The translations under genes were made by a program, and so were the position numbers. This document shows positions 1-9,165 of a stretch of DNA of 64,000 bases, piece after piece. The notes below the pieces were generated by a model. The model did no database searches. It saw only the letters and a list, made by a program, of their open reading frames with translations, and was not told the DNA's origin. The first letter of the stretch is position 1. Every line of letters starts with the position of its first letter. The stretch comes from CAVYYW01 sp963772845 (GTDB lineage: Bacteria > Bacillota > Bacilli > Bacillales > Sporolactobacillaceae): positions 1-64,000 of the forward strand of contig CAVYYW010000014.1 in assembly GCA_963772845.1 (NCBI GenBank). The letters are read 5' to 3'.

Positions 1-79
1 GCTCTGTTAAAGTTGGTTGTTGAAATTTTCCCAATTCGAACAATTGTTCTATAATGGGGTCATTAAATATGAGTTGGTG

Positions 80-765
80 ATGACTGTGAGAGCAAACGAA
101 ATCCTTAAAGCCATCCAAAAACTTAATCCAGCGGAAAAACATCGGTTACGAGAATATTTAATCGATGCTCTTACTGCCTCATCGTCCACAGGAACGGTAC
201 TGGAAGAAATCTCGGAACGTAAAAATAAGGATGGCTACCGCTGTCCTGATTGCGAGTCAGAACATATTGTGCGTTTTGGAACATACTCCACTATCGTGGA
301 TGGTGAAGAAGTGAACAAACAGCGTTATCGTTGCAAGGCTTGCAGAATGACTTTCACCGACCTCACCAATACGGCATTATATCGAACCCGTCATCTTAAT
401 CGTTGGATGAAATTCATTGAATGTATGATAGAAGGTTATTCGCTTCGTAAATCATCGGAGTTGATTAGAGATGTTACTCACGTCACACTATTTTAGCGGA
501 GGCACAAGCTCCTAACGGCATTAAAGCAAATGGAACTATCAAATTTCCAAGGTATTGTAGAAATGGACGAGACCTATTTCCTTTACAGCGATTTAACGGA
601 GTGGCTACCAAGTATCTGAACAATTATCTTGCTTGGTTTCAAGTGTTAGAGAGCATCCATCATCAGCGAAATGAAGTCACAATGAATGATGTGATAATGA
701 AAGGGAATTTAATCCCAAATATAGAAACATATGATACACTTAGATTATCTAAGTTTACTGTCTGA
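80..765 (+). pseudogene. Decayed IS1595-type transposase
   Basis: The reading frame begins at the ATG at 80 behind GAGTTGGTG and encodes a zinc-ribbon transposase N-terminus with two cysteine pairs (CPDC near residue 45 and CKAC about 30 residues later). An in-frame TAG at 494-496 interrupts it, where related proteins read through into RHKLLTALKQM. The frame then resumes to the catalytic start VEMDETYF, the first Asp of the ISXO2/IS1595 DDE-like domain. A TGA at 617 ends this frame, most of the catalytic core is missing, and a second frame (601-765) carries a C-terminal segment of the kind YLNNYLAWFQVLE. The copy is therefore broken by a nonsense codon, a large internal deletion and a frame change, and cannot be active. 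Family assignment is from recognised motifs. Confidence 0.8.
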
Positions 766-823
766 AGGTTTTTTTCTTTATTCTACTAAAGGGCAGTTTA
801 ATTTAAGAAGGGAGGGAAAAAAG

Positions 824-1967
824 ATGAAACAAACAACTGAAAAACTCAAAAAAATAACGGATTATATCGAGGAAATAATGAATGACCAGCAAGGAGTCGG
901 AGCGAGCGTTGCCATCGTGAAGGGTTCTGACATCATCTATTCCAGAGGGTTTGGCACTCTCAGATTCACCCTGTAAACCAGACCGATGGATGGAGATACA
1001 TTGATGAGCATTCAAAGTATTTCAAAGAACTTCATGGCACTTTCGATCATGCAGCTTGTCGAAAAGAACCTCCTATCATTGGATGATACGGTTGTTCAAT
1101 ATCTGCCATATTTCAGAACAAAGAATAAAGAGCAAAGTGATACGATCACGATACGCCATCTTTTATCCCATACCGCAGGCTTCCCGGCAGACTTAGGGAT
1201 TGCCAATATGACAGCTCCGAATGTAAAAGAAATATTTTCGGATACTCCTACTGAATTTCAAGAGGCACTAGACTACTACAATCTAACGGAAGAAGAGATT
1301 GGAAGTATTAAAACCAGAGAAGATGTAACGAAATGGTTTCAAAAAGTAGAGTTGGAGTATCCAGTCGGGAAGGGATGGAATTATTGCACCGATGCGTATG
1401 TCATCCTGGCTGATTTGTTTGAAAAGGTGACAGGAGTAAAGTGGGAAACCCATCTCGAAGATGAAATCCTTTCCCCATGAATATGAATCGCACAACGAGT
1501 GATTCAAATAATGTTGAAGATGACCCGAACAGTGCAAAATATTATATGGGCAAGGATCAAACGGAAACCCCTTTTCCAAAAAATTCACTTTCTGCACCAA
1601 TCGGTTATTTGTATTCAACAGCAAATGATTTAGGCAAGTATTTAGCCTTTCATCTGACGGAAAACCCGACTATCTTACGCCAGATTTAATTGAAGACATG
1701 CAAAACCCTATTCATCTTGTGAGCGAAGAATGGCGGTTTGGAAGTGAAGTGAGAAGCTATGGACTTGCATGGTTTACAGACAACTATAAAGGATTCAGAG
1801 TTGTAGAACATGGAGGCGGTCAAATGGCAGTAAGATCTCTCATGACAATGGTACCTGAACTCAACCTGGGAATAGTGGTCCTTCTCAATTTTGACGGGAC
1901 TGCCCATCATGATATTTGTGATAAGATTATTGACGTGTTCATTGAATCCCAATATAAAAATTCATAA
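824..1967 (+). pseudogene. Frameshifted serine beta-lactamase-like (class C / EstB-type) gene
   Basis: The start is the ATG at 824 behind GGGAGGG. Four consecutive pieces in different frames (824-976, 986-1480, 1477-1689, 1698-1967) together spell one protein of about 370 residues. Landmarks of the penicillin-binding/beta-lactamase-like serine hydrolase family are present in order: the SxxK nucleophile motif (SISK, just after 1006), HLLSHTAG, a YxD/N-like motif (YCTDAY) and a C-terminal HGGG. Breaks lie near 950-985, 1477-1480 and 1685-1697. Such proteins are usually secreted or cytosolic esterases or peptidases; the substrate cannot be told from sequence. Three independent breaks suggest decay, though sequencing error could contribute. 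It stands next to a dead transposase, consistent with a decaying region. A terminator follows at 2050. Confidence 0.75.
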
Positions 1968-2049
1968 AAGATGCATCATATCACTTAATCAAATCCTCCG
2001 TATTATTCAAGTAAAGGGTGATTTAGTTGAATAAAACATTAAAAAAATA

Positions 2050-2082
2050 GAACTTCCATAAATTTGGGAGTTCCATTTTTTT
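2050..2082 (+). terminator. Rho-independent terminator after the broken beta-lactamase-like gene
   Basis: Inverted repeat GAACTTCC (2050-2057) / GGGAGTTC (2066-2073) with a short AT-rich loop, followed by a run of T. The rest of the interval 1968-2292 is AT-rich and holds no gene that I can support. Confidence 0.75.
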
Positions 2083-2292
2083 ATCAAATATCAACATTAA
2101 ACTTTAACAAAGCCATACTTTAAGAATGGTTAACGTCGATAAAGCGAGAAAGAGGAATAAAGTATAAGCGTAACTAGGGCTTTCGTCATTAAAATCCTAA
2201 GCGAAAAGCCAAGTTTTCTTTAATTCATGTATAATAACAAAGATAAGCAATCCCGTTATGAAAGCCTCAATTTAAAAAGGTGAGTGAAACGC

Positions 2293-3246
2293 TTGAAGCA
2301 GTTTAATGACAAAACGGACAAGTCAACGGTAGCGTCAATTAATCATAATGGAGAGGTGGAAATTGATCTGCCTGCTCCATTCAGTTTTTCAGAATGCCTT
2401 GGTTTTCTAAGCAGATCTGCACAGGAATGTTTACATAATATTAAGGAAAACGTCTTTTTAAAATTAATTGAAATTGACGGTAAGCCGGTGTTACTCAGAG
2501 CCTGGGTCAGCGGCAATAAACTTAGAATAGCTTTTCCGCTAAATCAATTAAAGGAATCTGGGAAAATTAAAGCGGCTGAATATTTACGTCAACTATTCGA
2601 TCTTAATCGTGATCTCGGACCCTTCTACCGGTTAGCGGGTCTCGATCCAATTTTAGCAAAACTGGCAGATCAGCATTATGGCTTGAGAATTATTGGCATT
2701 CCTGATTTATTCGAAGCATTAAGCTGGGCAGTAATTGGTCAGCAGATCAATCTTACGTTTGCTTATACGTTAAAAAAGAGGTTTGTTGAAACATTTGGTG
2801 AGTCAATCATTTTTGAAGGTGACACATACTGGCTCCATCCTTCTTTTGAAAAAATTTCAGGCCTTGACGTGGCGGATCTGACCGACCTTCAATTCACGAC
2901 GAGAAAAGCAGAGTATGTGATTGGCATTGCAACGTTAATGGCTAAGGGGGAACTAACGAAATCTGATTTACTGACTTCTGGGTTGGAAGAGGCAAAAGAG
3001 CGCCTGCTTAAAATTAGAGGTGTGGGGGCGTGGACTGCTGATTATGTCATGATGAAATGTCTGGGTGACCCTTCAGCCTTTCCGATTGCAGATATTGGAC
3101 TCCAAAATGCGTTAAAAATTCAGATGGGGCTTGATAAGAAGCCTTCAGCAAGTGATATTAGACATCTTTCTAAGAACTGGACCGGCTGGGAAGCCTATGC
3201 AACCTTTTATTTATGGCGTTCTCTTTCACATCAGTCTAAAAGATAA
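2293..3246 (+). CDS. DNA-3-methyladenine glycosylase II-like (AlkA family)
   Basis: A base-excision repair glycosylase that removes alkylated purines from DNA. A helix-hairpin-helix with the loop RGVGAWTADYV lies about 75 residues from the C-terminus. It is followed by the GPD-type segment ending FPIADIGLQ, whose Asp (about residue 267) is the expected catalytic aspartate. The N-terminal third resembles the AlkA N-domain, so the length (about 317 residues) fits AlkA-type rather than the shorter Nth/MutY enzymes. I prefer the TTG at 2293, eight bases after AAAAAGGTGAG; the GTG at 2284 sits only three bases from that site. It stands alone, with a terminator on each side, and no Ada-type regulator is visible. 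The B. subtilis YfjP protein is the likely counterpart, by family resemblance. Confidence 0.85.
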   Translation: MKQFNDKTDKSTVASINHNGEVEIDLPAPFSFSECLGFLSRSAQECLHNIKENVFLKLIEIDGKPVLLRAWVSGNKLRIAFPLNQLKESGKIKAAEYLRQLFDLNRDLGPFYRLAGLDPILAKLADQHYGLRIIGIPDLFEALSWAVIGQQINLTFAYTLKKRFVETFGESIIFEGDTYWLHPSFEKISGLDVADLTDLQFTTRKAEYVIGIATLMAKGELTKSDLLTSGLEEAKERLLKIRGVGAWTADYVMMKCLGDPSAFPIADIGLQNALKIQMGLDKKPSASDIRHLSKNWTGWEAYATFYLWRSLSHQSKR

Positions 3247-3310
3247 AATAATTTCTACAGAGAGGGATTCCTATCAATGGGGGATTATCGATTAATGAGA
3301 AGGGTTTAAC

Positions 3311-3340
3311 AAGGAAGCACCGGAAATCCGGCGCTTCCTT
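3311..3340. terminator. Bidirectional terminator between convergent genes
   Basis: A long stem AAGGAAGC-a-CCGG / CCGG-c-GCTTCCTT around an AAAT loop, with A and T runs on the two sides. It sits between the converging alkA-like gene and the PAP2 phosphatase gene and can serve both. Confidence 0.85.
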
Positions 3341-3408
3341 ATTAATTCTGCCGCACCATTTAAACTGCAAAGACAACTTTTAGAAGACTTGTCCGAGATT
3401 CCGTGACT

Positions 3409-4017
3409 TTATCCCCGCATTCTCTGATTAACCCGATCATTCGTCTTAGGCTCAAGCTTGAAAATTTTCAGTCCGACTTTTGTCAGGGGCATGAACAAAT
3501 GTGAAAACCGCTTAACAATCTGGCCAGATATTATACCGATAACCATACCTGCGATAACATCTGTCGGCCAGTGCACGCCAGCATACACTCTCGAGAACAT
3601 CACAAGAATGGCGAAAATTGTAAATGAGTAACTAATCAGCTTATTATAGCCCCATACGCCAGAGGCAAAAGCAAAGCTCCCGGAAGTATGATCGCTTGGG
3701 AAAGAAGAATCTGCAGCATGGGGGATCAACTGATTAAACTGACCTTGGTGAAGCGAAACAAAAGGACGAGCCCTGTACCAAAAGTGTGCAATAATAAAAT
3801 TTATTAAAAGCGCAAGGACGCCTGAAAAGACTGCAATAATAAGAGCGTTGCGGTCCGCGGGTTTGGAGCGCGGCAATGTCAGCCAGGCAATGATGAACAT
3901 TCCCATGTACATTTCAAGACCAAAATGAGCGATAAATCCAAGGGTGGCATCTAGCCATCTAATGTGGCCGCTTAAGCCGTTAATCATATGATAGACGCTG
4001 GTGTCAAATGCATTCAT
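3409..4017 (-). CDS. bcrC: PAP2-family undecaprenyl-diphosphatase (BcrC-like)
   Basis: A 202-residue integral membrane phosphatase with about five membrane segments. All three parts of the PAP2 phosphatase signature are present: WYRARPF (from the KxxxxxxRP motif, with Lys not conserved) near residue 82, the SFPSDH motif near residue 106, and SRVYAGVHWPTD near residue 143 with the catalytic His and supporting Asp. Proteins of this size and arrangement in Bacillus (BcrC/YwoA) dephosphorylate undecaprenyl pyrophosphate on the outer face of the membrane. This recycles the cell-wall lipid carrier and gives some bacitracin tolerance. The substrate is inferred from the family, and a general lipid phosphatase is the alternative. 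Its ribosome site (AAAGGAG) precedes ATG at 4017. It is a single-gene unit. Confidence 0.8.
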   Translation of the reverse strand: MNAFDTSVYHMINGLSGHIRWLDATLGFIAHFGLEMYMGMFIIAWLTLPRSKPADRNALIIAVFSGVLALLINFIIAHFWYRARPFVSLHQGQFNQLIPHAADSSFPSDHTSGSFAFASGVWGYNKLISYSFTIFAILVMFSRVYAGVHWPTDVIAGMVIGIISGQIVKRFSHLFMPLTKVGLKIFKLEPKTNDRVNQRMRG

Positions 4018-4181
4018 TTAAAAAACTCCTTTAAATCTTTTCGGTTGATTAGTAAAAGACTGAACGTTAAATAAAAAAGTTCAAAGTGAATCAATTTCGT
4101 AATTAAATAGGTAATCTATAACCCCCAACCTCTTCCAAATTGGAAGCTACTGATAAAGGCCCTCGGTGTCCTCGTAATTGC

Positions 4182-4990
4182 TGATTTCCGCTTTTGGCTG
4201 CTCGCTTTCCACGGGCACGGCCTCAGCTAACTTTGACGTGGGTTCTTGGTGCGCCAAAGTGGATCTTCGGACGCGTGCTGATCCCGTGGGAGTCTCGAGC
4301 CCTTCGCTTCAATCGCCGTGTTTCTTTTCAGGTGGTTCCCTTTGAAAGTTATTTTGGCTATAGATATTTCGCAGACATCAGCTAATTACATAGCACTGTC
4401 GTCGTAGTTGATTTCCGCTTTTGGCTGCTCGCTTTCCACGGGCACGGCCTCAGCTAACTTTGACGTGGGTTTTTGTTGCGCCAAAGTGGATCTTCGGACG
4501 CGTGCTGATCCCGTGGGAGTCTCGAGCCCTTCGCTTCAATCGCCGTGATTCTTTTCAGATGGTTCCCTTTGAAAGTTATTTTGGCTATAAATATTTCGCA
4601 GACATCAGCTAATTACATAGCACTGTCGTCGTAGTTGATTTCCGCTCTAGGCTGCTCGCTTTCCACGGGCACGGCTTCAGCTAACTTTGACTGTCGTGGT
4701 TCTTGGTGCGCCAAAGTGGATCTTCGGACGCGTGCTGGTCCCGTTGGAGTCTCGCACCTTCGCATCAATCCACGTCTTTGTTGTCTGACCATGCAATTTG
4801 AAGTGACCATGCGAGGAGGATCGCGGATCGCCCGCGGAAAGCGAGGGTATTTCCGCTTTCAATGTATTGCTTCGCATTTTCTTCGTGCGAGGTGGTTCCA
4901 AAGATGCTATTTCAGGTCCTACGGGCACAGCGCGGCCACAGCTTTCCCCGTTGGGAGTCGTCTTGCAAATACACTATACTCATTCGCTTT
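4182..4990 (+). repeat. Tandem array of the dispersed intergenic repeat (227-bp period)
   Basis: Two nearly identical copies start at about 4182 and 4409, and a third, diverging after about 4690, at 4636. The spacing of the shared GGCTGCTCGC core is exactly 227 bases each time. Each unit carries the family core: TTTCCGCTYTAGG/TTTTGG, GGCTGCTCGCTTTCC, the CACGGCCTCAGCTAACTTTG arm, CGCCAAAGTGGATCTTCGG, and GGAGTCTCG. The units end with the segment ATCAGCTAATTACATAGC. Related fragments continue to about 4990. Reading frames in both directions are created by the repeat itself and are not genes. The remaining bases from 4018 to 4181 and 4991 to 5137 show no gene. Confidence 0.9.
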
Positions 4991-5137
4991 TTATGTAGAA
5001 TTAGTAACTATGAAATTGACACGAGTCATTCCAGATACAACTATTTTCTAAGGATCAACAACCATTCTGCCACTATGAAACCAAGCGGCTTTCAGCTATA
5101 ATTTTATAAAAATATTTCATAGAATGAGGGGATTAAG

Positions 5138-5317
5138 CTGAACAATCACGAGATCGATTATAATATTTACGGGAATGATATGCAATTTGTAGAAATTGAA
5201 CTTGATCCTGAGGAAACGACCATTGGTGAAGCTGAAGTTTCTTCCATTCAAAGAAGGCATTCTCATGACAATTCGTCTGGTTTTCTTGAATTCCTTCAGC
5301 AGGGTGCTATTATGTAG
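5138..5317 (+). pseudogene. 5' remnant of an AIM24/TIGR00266-type gene
   Basis: A short frame from a possible CTG start at 5138, ten bases after GAGGGGAT, to TAG at 5315. The first 36 residues (NNHEIDYNIYGNDMQFVEIE, then LDPEETTIGEA) closely match the N-terminus of the AIM24-like proteins of Bacilli. Those continue with a glycine/methionine-rich stretch and are over 200 residues long. Here the match ends after GEA and a dissimilar tail stops at 59 residues. I read it as a truncated gene that lost its body, possibly by deletion. It could still be translated, but I would not expect it to function as the full protein does. It lies 49 bases upstream of the next gene. Confidence 0.55.
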
Positions 5318-5365
5318 GAGCAGAACCGTAATGAATAACGGTTCACTCTGCAGGAGGAATGAAAA

Positions 5366-6325
5366 ATGAGTGAAAACATAGAAGAGAAGCAGGAAAGAAA
5401 GAAATACGGAAAGCGATTTTGGATTTTGTTGGGAATCGTAAAAGTTTCTATTATCGTAATCGCGCTGCTGCTGTTTTTTGTCTCAAAAAATTCTGGTACA
5501 AGTTCATTTAACTTCAAGCATATTCACGGTTTAGGCTTTGCTTCAAACGGAAGTGTTATGATGCCCTCCAGTGGGGGTATGGCAACTTATAACCACGGTA
5601 AGTGGTCCGTGCCTAACTCGGATAAAAATAATTATACAGGCTTTGCCGCTGTGAACGACGGTTTTTATGGCAGTGGACATCCTGGGAACGGCGCTGATTT
5701 ACCTGACCCTCTAGGAGTCATTAAAGCGACAGAAAACGGTAAAAAGATTAGTAAACAATCATTAGGCAGTGTTTCAAATTTTAAATTTATGGCTGCGGGT
5801 TATTATTCACAGGTCTTATATGTGATTAATCCCGCCCCAAATGACCTGATGAAGCAGCAAGGCTTGTATTACAGCCTTGATAAAGGAAAAACGTGGACTT
5901 ACTCGCAAGCCAAAGGGCTGAAAGGAAACGTAACAGCGATTGCAGCGGAACCGAACAAGAAAAATGTAGTTGCAATTGGTACGGATAAAGGTGTTTTTTA
6001 CTCAGATAATTACGGAAAGCAATTCAAGCCGTTTTTCAAAGGTAAAAAGGTAACAGCCCTTTCCTATAGCTTTGATCATGAACTTCTTGTAGCGACATAC
6101 GATGGTAAATCGAGTCTGGACAGGCTTTCTCCAACGGATGGAGCAAGTCTTGGTGTAGAGATTTCTTCGGTCGAAACGGAGCCGATTATATATATTGCCC
6201 AGAATCCTAAAGATACGCAGGAGCTTGTTATAGCTGCTAAAAATCTTGATCTTTTCACAACAAGTAATTTCGGCCATAACTGGGTCTTTATTGCTAAGAA
6301 TGGAAAAGGGTTATCCGGACAGTAA
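5366..6325 (+). CDS. Membrane-anchored beta-propeller / sialidase-like protein (F510_1955-type)
   Basis: A 319-residue protein with a charged N-terminus (residues 1-17), one membrane segment (about 18-40) and an extracellular body rich in beta-propeller signatures. The clearest Asp-box is YYSLDKGKTW near residue 170; a second, weaker one is YSDNYGKQF near 210, and a third near the C-terminus is TTSNFGHNW. This is the pattern of proteins annotated as F510_1955 family glycosylhydrolase or exo-alpha-sialidase-like. I see no catalytic Arg triad or Glu/Tyr pair that would prove glycosidase activity, so a structural or binding role is as likely. The start ATG at 5366 lies eight bases after AGGAGG. 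A strong terminator follows at 6390. Confidence 0.7.
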   Translation: MSENIEEKQERKKYGKRFWILLGIVKVSIIVIALLLFFVSKNSGTSSFNFKHIHGLGFASNGSVMMPSSGGMATYNHGKWSVPNSDKNNYTGFAAVNDGFYGSGHPGNGADLPDPLGVIKATENGKKISKQSLGSVSNFKFMAAGYYSQVLYVINPAPNDLMKQQGLYYSLDKGKTWTYSQAKGLKGNVTAIAAEPNKKNVVAIGTDKGVFYSDNYGKQFKPFFKGKKVTALSYSFDHELLVATYDGKSSLDRLSPTDGASLGVEISSVETEPIIYIAQNPKDTQELVIAAKNLDLFTTSNFGHNWVFIAKNGKGLSGQ

Positions 6326-6389
6326 AGATCAGCAAATCGAGGGCACAAAGCTCGTGCTTCTTGTAAGCTTATATGAAATTAATCAAGAA

Positions 6390-6435
6390 AAGGTGATCCT
6401 TACGCCAAATTATGGCGATCGGATCACCTTTTTTC
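6390..6435 (+). terminator. Terminator after the beta-propeller gene
   Basis: Stem AAGGTGATCC / GGATCACCTT with an inner CCA...TGG pair, followed by TTTTTT. Confidence 0.85.
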
Positions 6436-6640
6436 CTTAAAGAAGTGTTTATAAGCAAGTGGAACTTTAGTTTTAACCTTGGAACCGGATATTATAGACC
6501 TGCGGATAATACAATGAGTACAAAATCAACTAGACTAAAAAAGTATTAAATACAGCCTTGATTTTTTCTATATTTTGCAGCTAATTGTTTTAAAAAAACA
6601 TTCGTACTTGCATTACCCTATATCTGAAAAAAATACAACT
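6436..6640. other. Intergenic, no gene seen
   Basis: AT-rich sequence between convergent transcription units. I see no open frame with a ribosome site and no clear stem-loop. Confidence 0.6.
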
Positions 6641-7405
6641 TCATCCCATCTTACGTTTATATGTCTGTATGGAAGCAATTAAGAAAGTAATAAGAATGCC
6701 AAACCACCATATAACTGAAATTAATGCACTTATTCCAGCAGACCCATTCATCAATAAGGAACGAACCGTTTCGATCATTGGTGTCATCGGTTGGTACTCA
6801 GCAAATGATCGGACAATCCAAGGCATGGATCTGGTAGGAACAAATGCAGAACTAACAAAAAGCAGAAACAGTACTGGGTAGGAAAATGCGGATGCACCTT
6901 CTACTCCTTTTGCAAGTAAACCAAAAAATGCTGATAACCATGTCATCGCAAGGGTGAACAGCAAAAGAATGCCAATAATAAGAATCCAATCACTGATTCC
7001 TGCATTCGTTCTAAACCCCATTAATAAGGCAACAAGAAAGACCAGCATCGTTGAGATCGCATTGAACACAACCGAGGTCAAGACATGTCCGGTCAATATC
7101 GATGATCTTGCGATTGGCATGGAATGTAAACGATCAATGATCCCACTTGTGATATCATTGTTTATACGCACAGAAGTGTAGACAGCACCAGTTGCAATGC
7201 AAATAAAAAGAATGCCCGGAACCATATAATTAATATATTTTACGGGTCCCGTTTCAATCGCTCCACCGAAAACATACACAAAGATCAACATCATCATTAC
7301 GGGTGTTGCCACTGCCGTGATCAACGTGTCAAGATTTAATGAATGACGCATAACGCGTCCAGTTAAAACCAGTACATCACTGACTTTATGAGTTATGGTT
7401 TGCAT
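6641..7405 (-). CDS. ABC-2 type transporter permease (DrrB-like)
   Basis: A 254-residue membrane protein with about six hydrophobic segments and the ABC-2 permease pattern: an initial amphipathic stretch, then MMMLIFVYVFGG, NDITSGIIDRLHSMPIARSS, and a late AFVPTRSMPW segment typical of DrrB/YhgE-type exporters. The start is the ATG at 7405 behind GGGTGAGG. A longer frame to 7435 lies inside the upstream ATPase gene and lacks a site. The gene overlaps the ATPase gene by 20 bases, which implies translational coupling. Together they form one efflux unit, probably for a drug, lipid or peptide; the substrate is not readable from sequence. Confidence 0.85.
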   Translation of the reverse strand: MQTITHKVSDVLVLTGRVMRHSLNLDTLITAVATPVMMMLIFVYVFGGAIETGPVKYINYMVPGILFICIATGAVYTSVRINNDITSGIIDRLHSMPIARSSILTGHVLTSVVFNAISTMLVFLVALLMGFRTNAGISDWILIIGILLLFTLAMTWLSAFFGLLAKGVEGASAFSYPVLFLLFVSSAFVPTRSMPWIVRSFAEYQPMTPMIETVRSLLMNGSAGISALISVIWWFGILITFLIASIQTYKRKMG

Positions 7406-8348
7406 TTGCCTCACCCTTTTCATGTTTTTCACCAATCATTGTCAAGAAAACATCTTCGAGTGAAGGTTGTTTTTGTGAGAATTCTACAACGAGGACATCC
7501 GCTTGATCAAGTGTATTCAAAATGGAAATCAGTTGTTTAATGGTTCCATCCGTTGTAATCGTCAGAGTGCGATTCTCTTTATTCAGTATAGTGTTAAATT
7601 CATCAAGTAACTCATGAGCTAATTTAGTATCTGTTTCATTATTGAATTTAAATTCTATATGTCCATTTGGAAGCAATTTTTTTAACTCCGCTGCCGTTCC
7701 TTGAGCGATGATTTTCCCTTTATTCAGGATGGCGATCTGATTAGCCAACTGATCTGCCTCTTCTAAATACTGCGTCGTTAGAAACACCGTCGTTCCAGAC
7801 TGAGCAAGATTTTTAATAATTTTCCACAATTCCAATCGACTTTGCGGGTCCAAACCTGTTGTTGGCTCGTCAAGAAATACTATAGGTGGATGACCGATTA
7901 ACCCCATTGCCAGATCAAGCCGTCTTCTCATACCGCCGGAATATGTTGAAACCTTCCTATCGGCAGCATCAAGCAGCTGAACTTGTTCAAGCAGCTCATC
8001 AGCCTTTTTATTGGCATTGGGAAGATGACGAAGTCTACCAATCATTCGCAAATTCTTTCTCCCGCTCAAGATAGGATCGACTGCGGAACTTTGACCAGTC
8101 AAACTGATTATTTCACGCACTCGATCTGGCTCACGGACGACATCAAATCCACCAATCTCAACCCTTCCGTCGTCGGGCTTGAGTAAAGTGGTTAGAATAT
8201 TAATCATTGTCGTTTTACCAGCACCATTGGACCCAATTAAAGCAAAAACACTGCCCTTATATATAGACAGGTTGATATTCTTTAGAACGCCCACGTTCTT
8301 AAAAGACTTTTCAAGGTCCTGAACAGAAATCATTGTGTTGGTTTCCAT
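7386..8348 (-). CDS. ABC transporter ATP-binding protein (DrrA-like)
   Basis: A 320-residue cytoplasmic ATPase. The Walker A is GSNGAGKTT near residue 39, the signature is STYSGGMRRRLDLA near residue 138, and the Walker B is PPIVFLDEPTTGLDP near 158. The C-terminal 90 residues form the extra domain found in daunorubicin-resistance-type ATPases (DrrA family). It pairs with the overlapping downstream permease and lies 28 bases downstream of the pentapeptide-repeat gene. The ATG at 8348 follows AAGGGGAT. The unit is likely controlled by the PadR regulator that heads the operon. Confidence 0.9.
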   Translation of the reverse strand: METNTMISVQDLEKSFKNVGVLKNINLSIYKGSVFALIGSNGAGKTTMINILTTLLKPDDGRVEIGGFDVVREPDRVREIISLTGQSSAVDPILSGRKNLRMIGRLRHLPNANKKADELLEQVQLLDAADRKVSTYSGGMRRRLDLAMGLIGHPPIVFLDEPTTGLDPQSRLELWKIIKNLAQSGTTVFLTTQYLEEADQLANQIAILNKGKIIAQGTAAELKKLLPNGHIEFKFNNETDTKLAHELLDEFNTILNKENRTLTITTDGTIKQLISILNTLDQADVLVVEFSQKQPSLEDVFLTMIGEKHEKGEANANHNS

Positions 8349-8376
8349 GGTTTTATCCCCTTATGTTTAGATGAGG

Positions 8377-9165
8377 TTAAATGACCGTGACGTTGTCTAA
8401 GTTTACTTTGCGTCCAAAATTGCCTTTCAAAACAGCATAGGTTAACTTATCCATTGTCGCTCCTTCAAAATCAACTCGCTTCATACGTCGTACGTGTTTA
8501 AAAGAAACATTACGAAGAAATGCATTCCTAAAGGAGACGTTCGTTAAATATGATTTTTCAAAGATCGTCCCAATGAATGTTTGGCCATCAAAACTAATAT
8601 TGGATAGACCTGAAACACTAAAATTCGTATTCTCGAACACACAATTTTTTAAATTTGCATTTGTTAAATCGCATTTATTAAACACGGTATTTTTCAAGGT
8701 GCAATTCTCAAAATTAGTATCACTTAGAGCGCACGTTGTAAAATTTGCTCCTGTAAGGTTTGCTCCATTAAAGGTAACGCCACTAAGGTCGCTAGATTTA
8801 AATGTGTTCTCCGTTAAATCGGCTCTGCTGAAATCTGATCCTTTTAAAGCACTGTAGTTAAATTCTCCACCAGGTACTTTCACTTCTTTTAAGTCAGAGT
8901 TCTGCAGGTTACTCACAGAATAATCCGTATTTGTAGTTCCTGAATCATATTCTCGTTCAGTTATATTCTCTATGATTTCTGATATATCACCGATAGAATC
9001 AATTGTTTTGCGATAAGCAGTTTCCTCATTAAATCCTTGGATCATCAAGTCATTAAATTTTTCTTGTGAATCATGAAGCAGTTCTTCTTTTAATTCCTCG
9101 TGTATATCCAAATCCTTGTAAGGTGAAAATATACTTTCTATATAATTCCTTAATTTTTCATTCAT
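8377..9165 (-). CDS. Pentapeptide-repeat protein with N-terminal HAAS-like domain
   Basis: This 262-residue protein has two parts. Residues 1-70 form a helical HAAS/DUF1700-like domain (IFSPYKDLDIHEELKEELLH, then a segment ending IDSIGD) of the type found beside PadR regulators. From about residue 90 to 250 it carries pentapeptide repeats of the A(D/N)Lxx type (for example FSRADLTENTF, FNGANLTGANF, FNKCDLTNANL), which fold as a right-handed quadrilateral beta-helix. The gene's ATG overlaps the end of padR (ATGAATGA), so the two are translationally coupled. Its role is unknown. PadR-HAAS pairs commonly control membrane-stress or efflux genes, and the fused repeat domain is uncommon in my experience. 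No membrane segment is evident. Confidence 0.8.
   Translation of the reverse strand: MNEKLRNYIESIFSPYKDLDIHEELKEELLHDSQEKFNDLMIQGFNEETAYRKTIDSIGDISEIIENITEREYDSGTTNTDYSVSNLQNSDLKEVKVPGGEFNYSALKGSDFSRADLTENTFKSSDLSGVTFNGANLTGANFTTCALSDTNFENCTLKNTVFNKCDLTNANLKNCVFENTNFSVSGLSNISFDGQTFIGTIFEKSYLTNVSFRNAFLRNVSFKHVRRMKRVDFEGATMDKLTYAVLKGNFGRKVNLDNVTVI

Noticed and set aside
4194..5101. Several open frames of 60-140 codons (for example 4194-4385, 4421-4612, 4635-5051)
   Set aside because: They lie wholly inside the tandem repeat, occur on both strands, have no ribosome sites and change frame from copy to copy.
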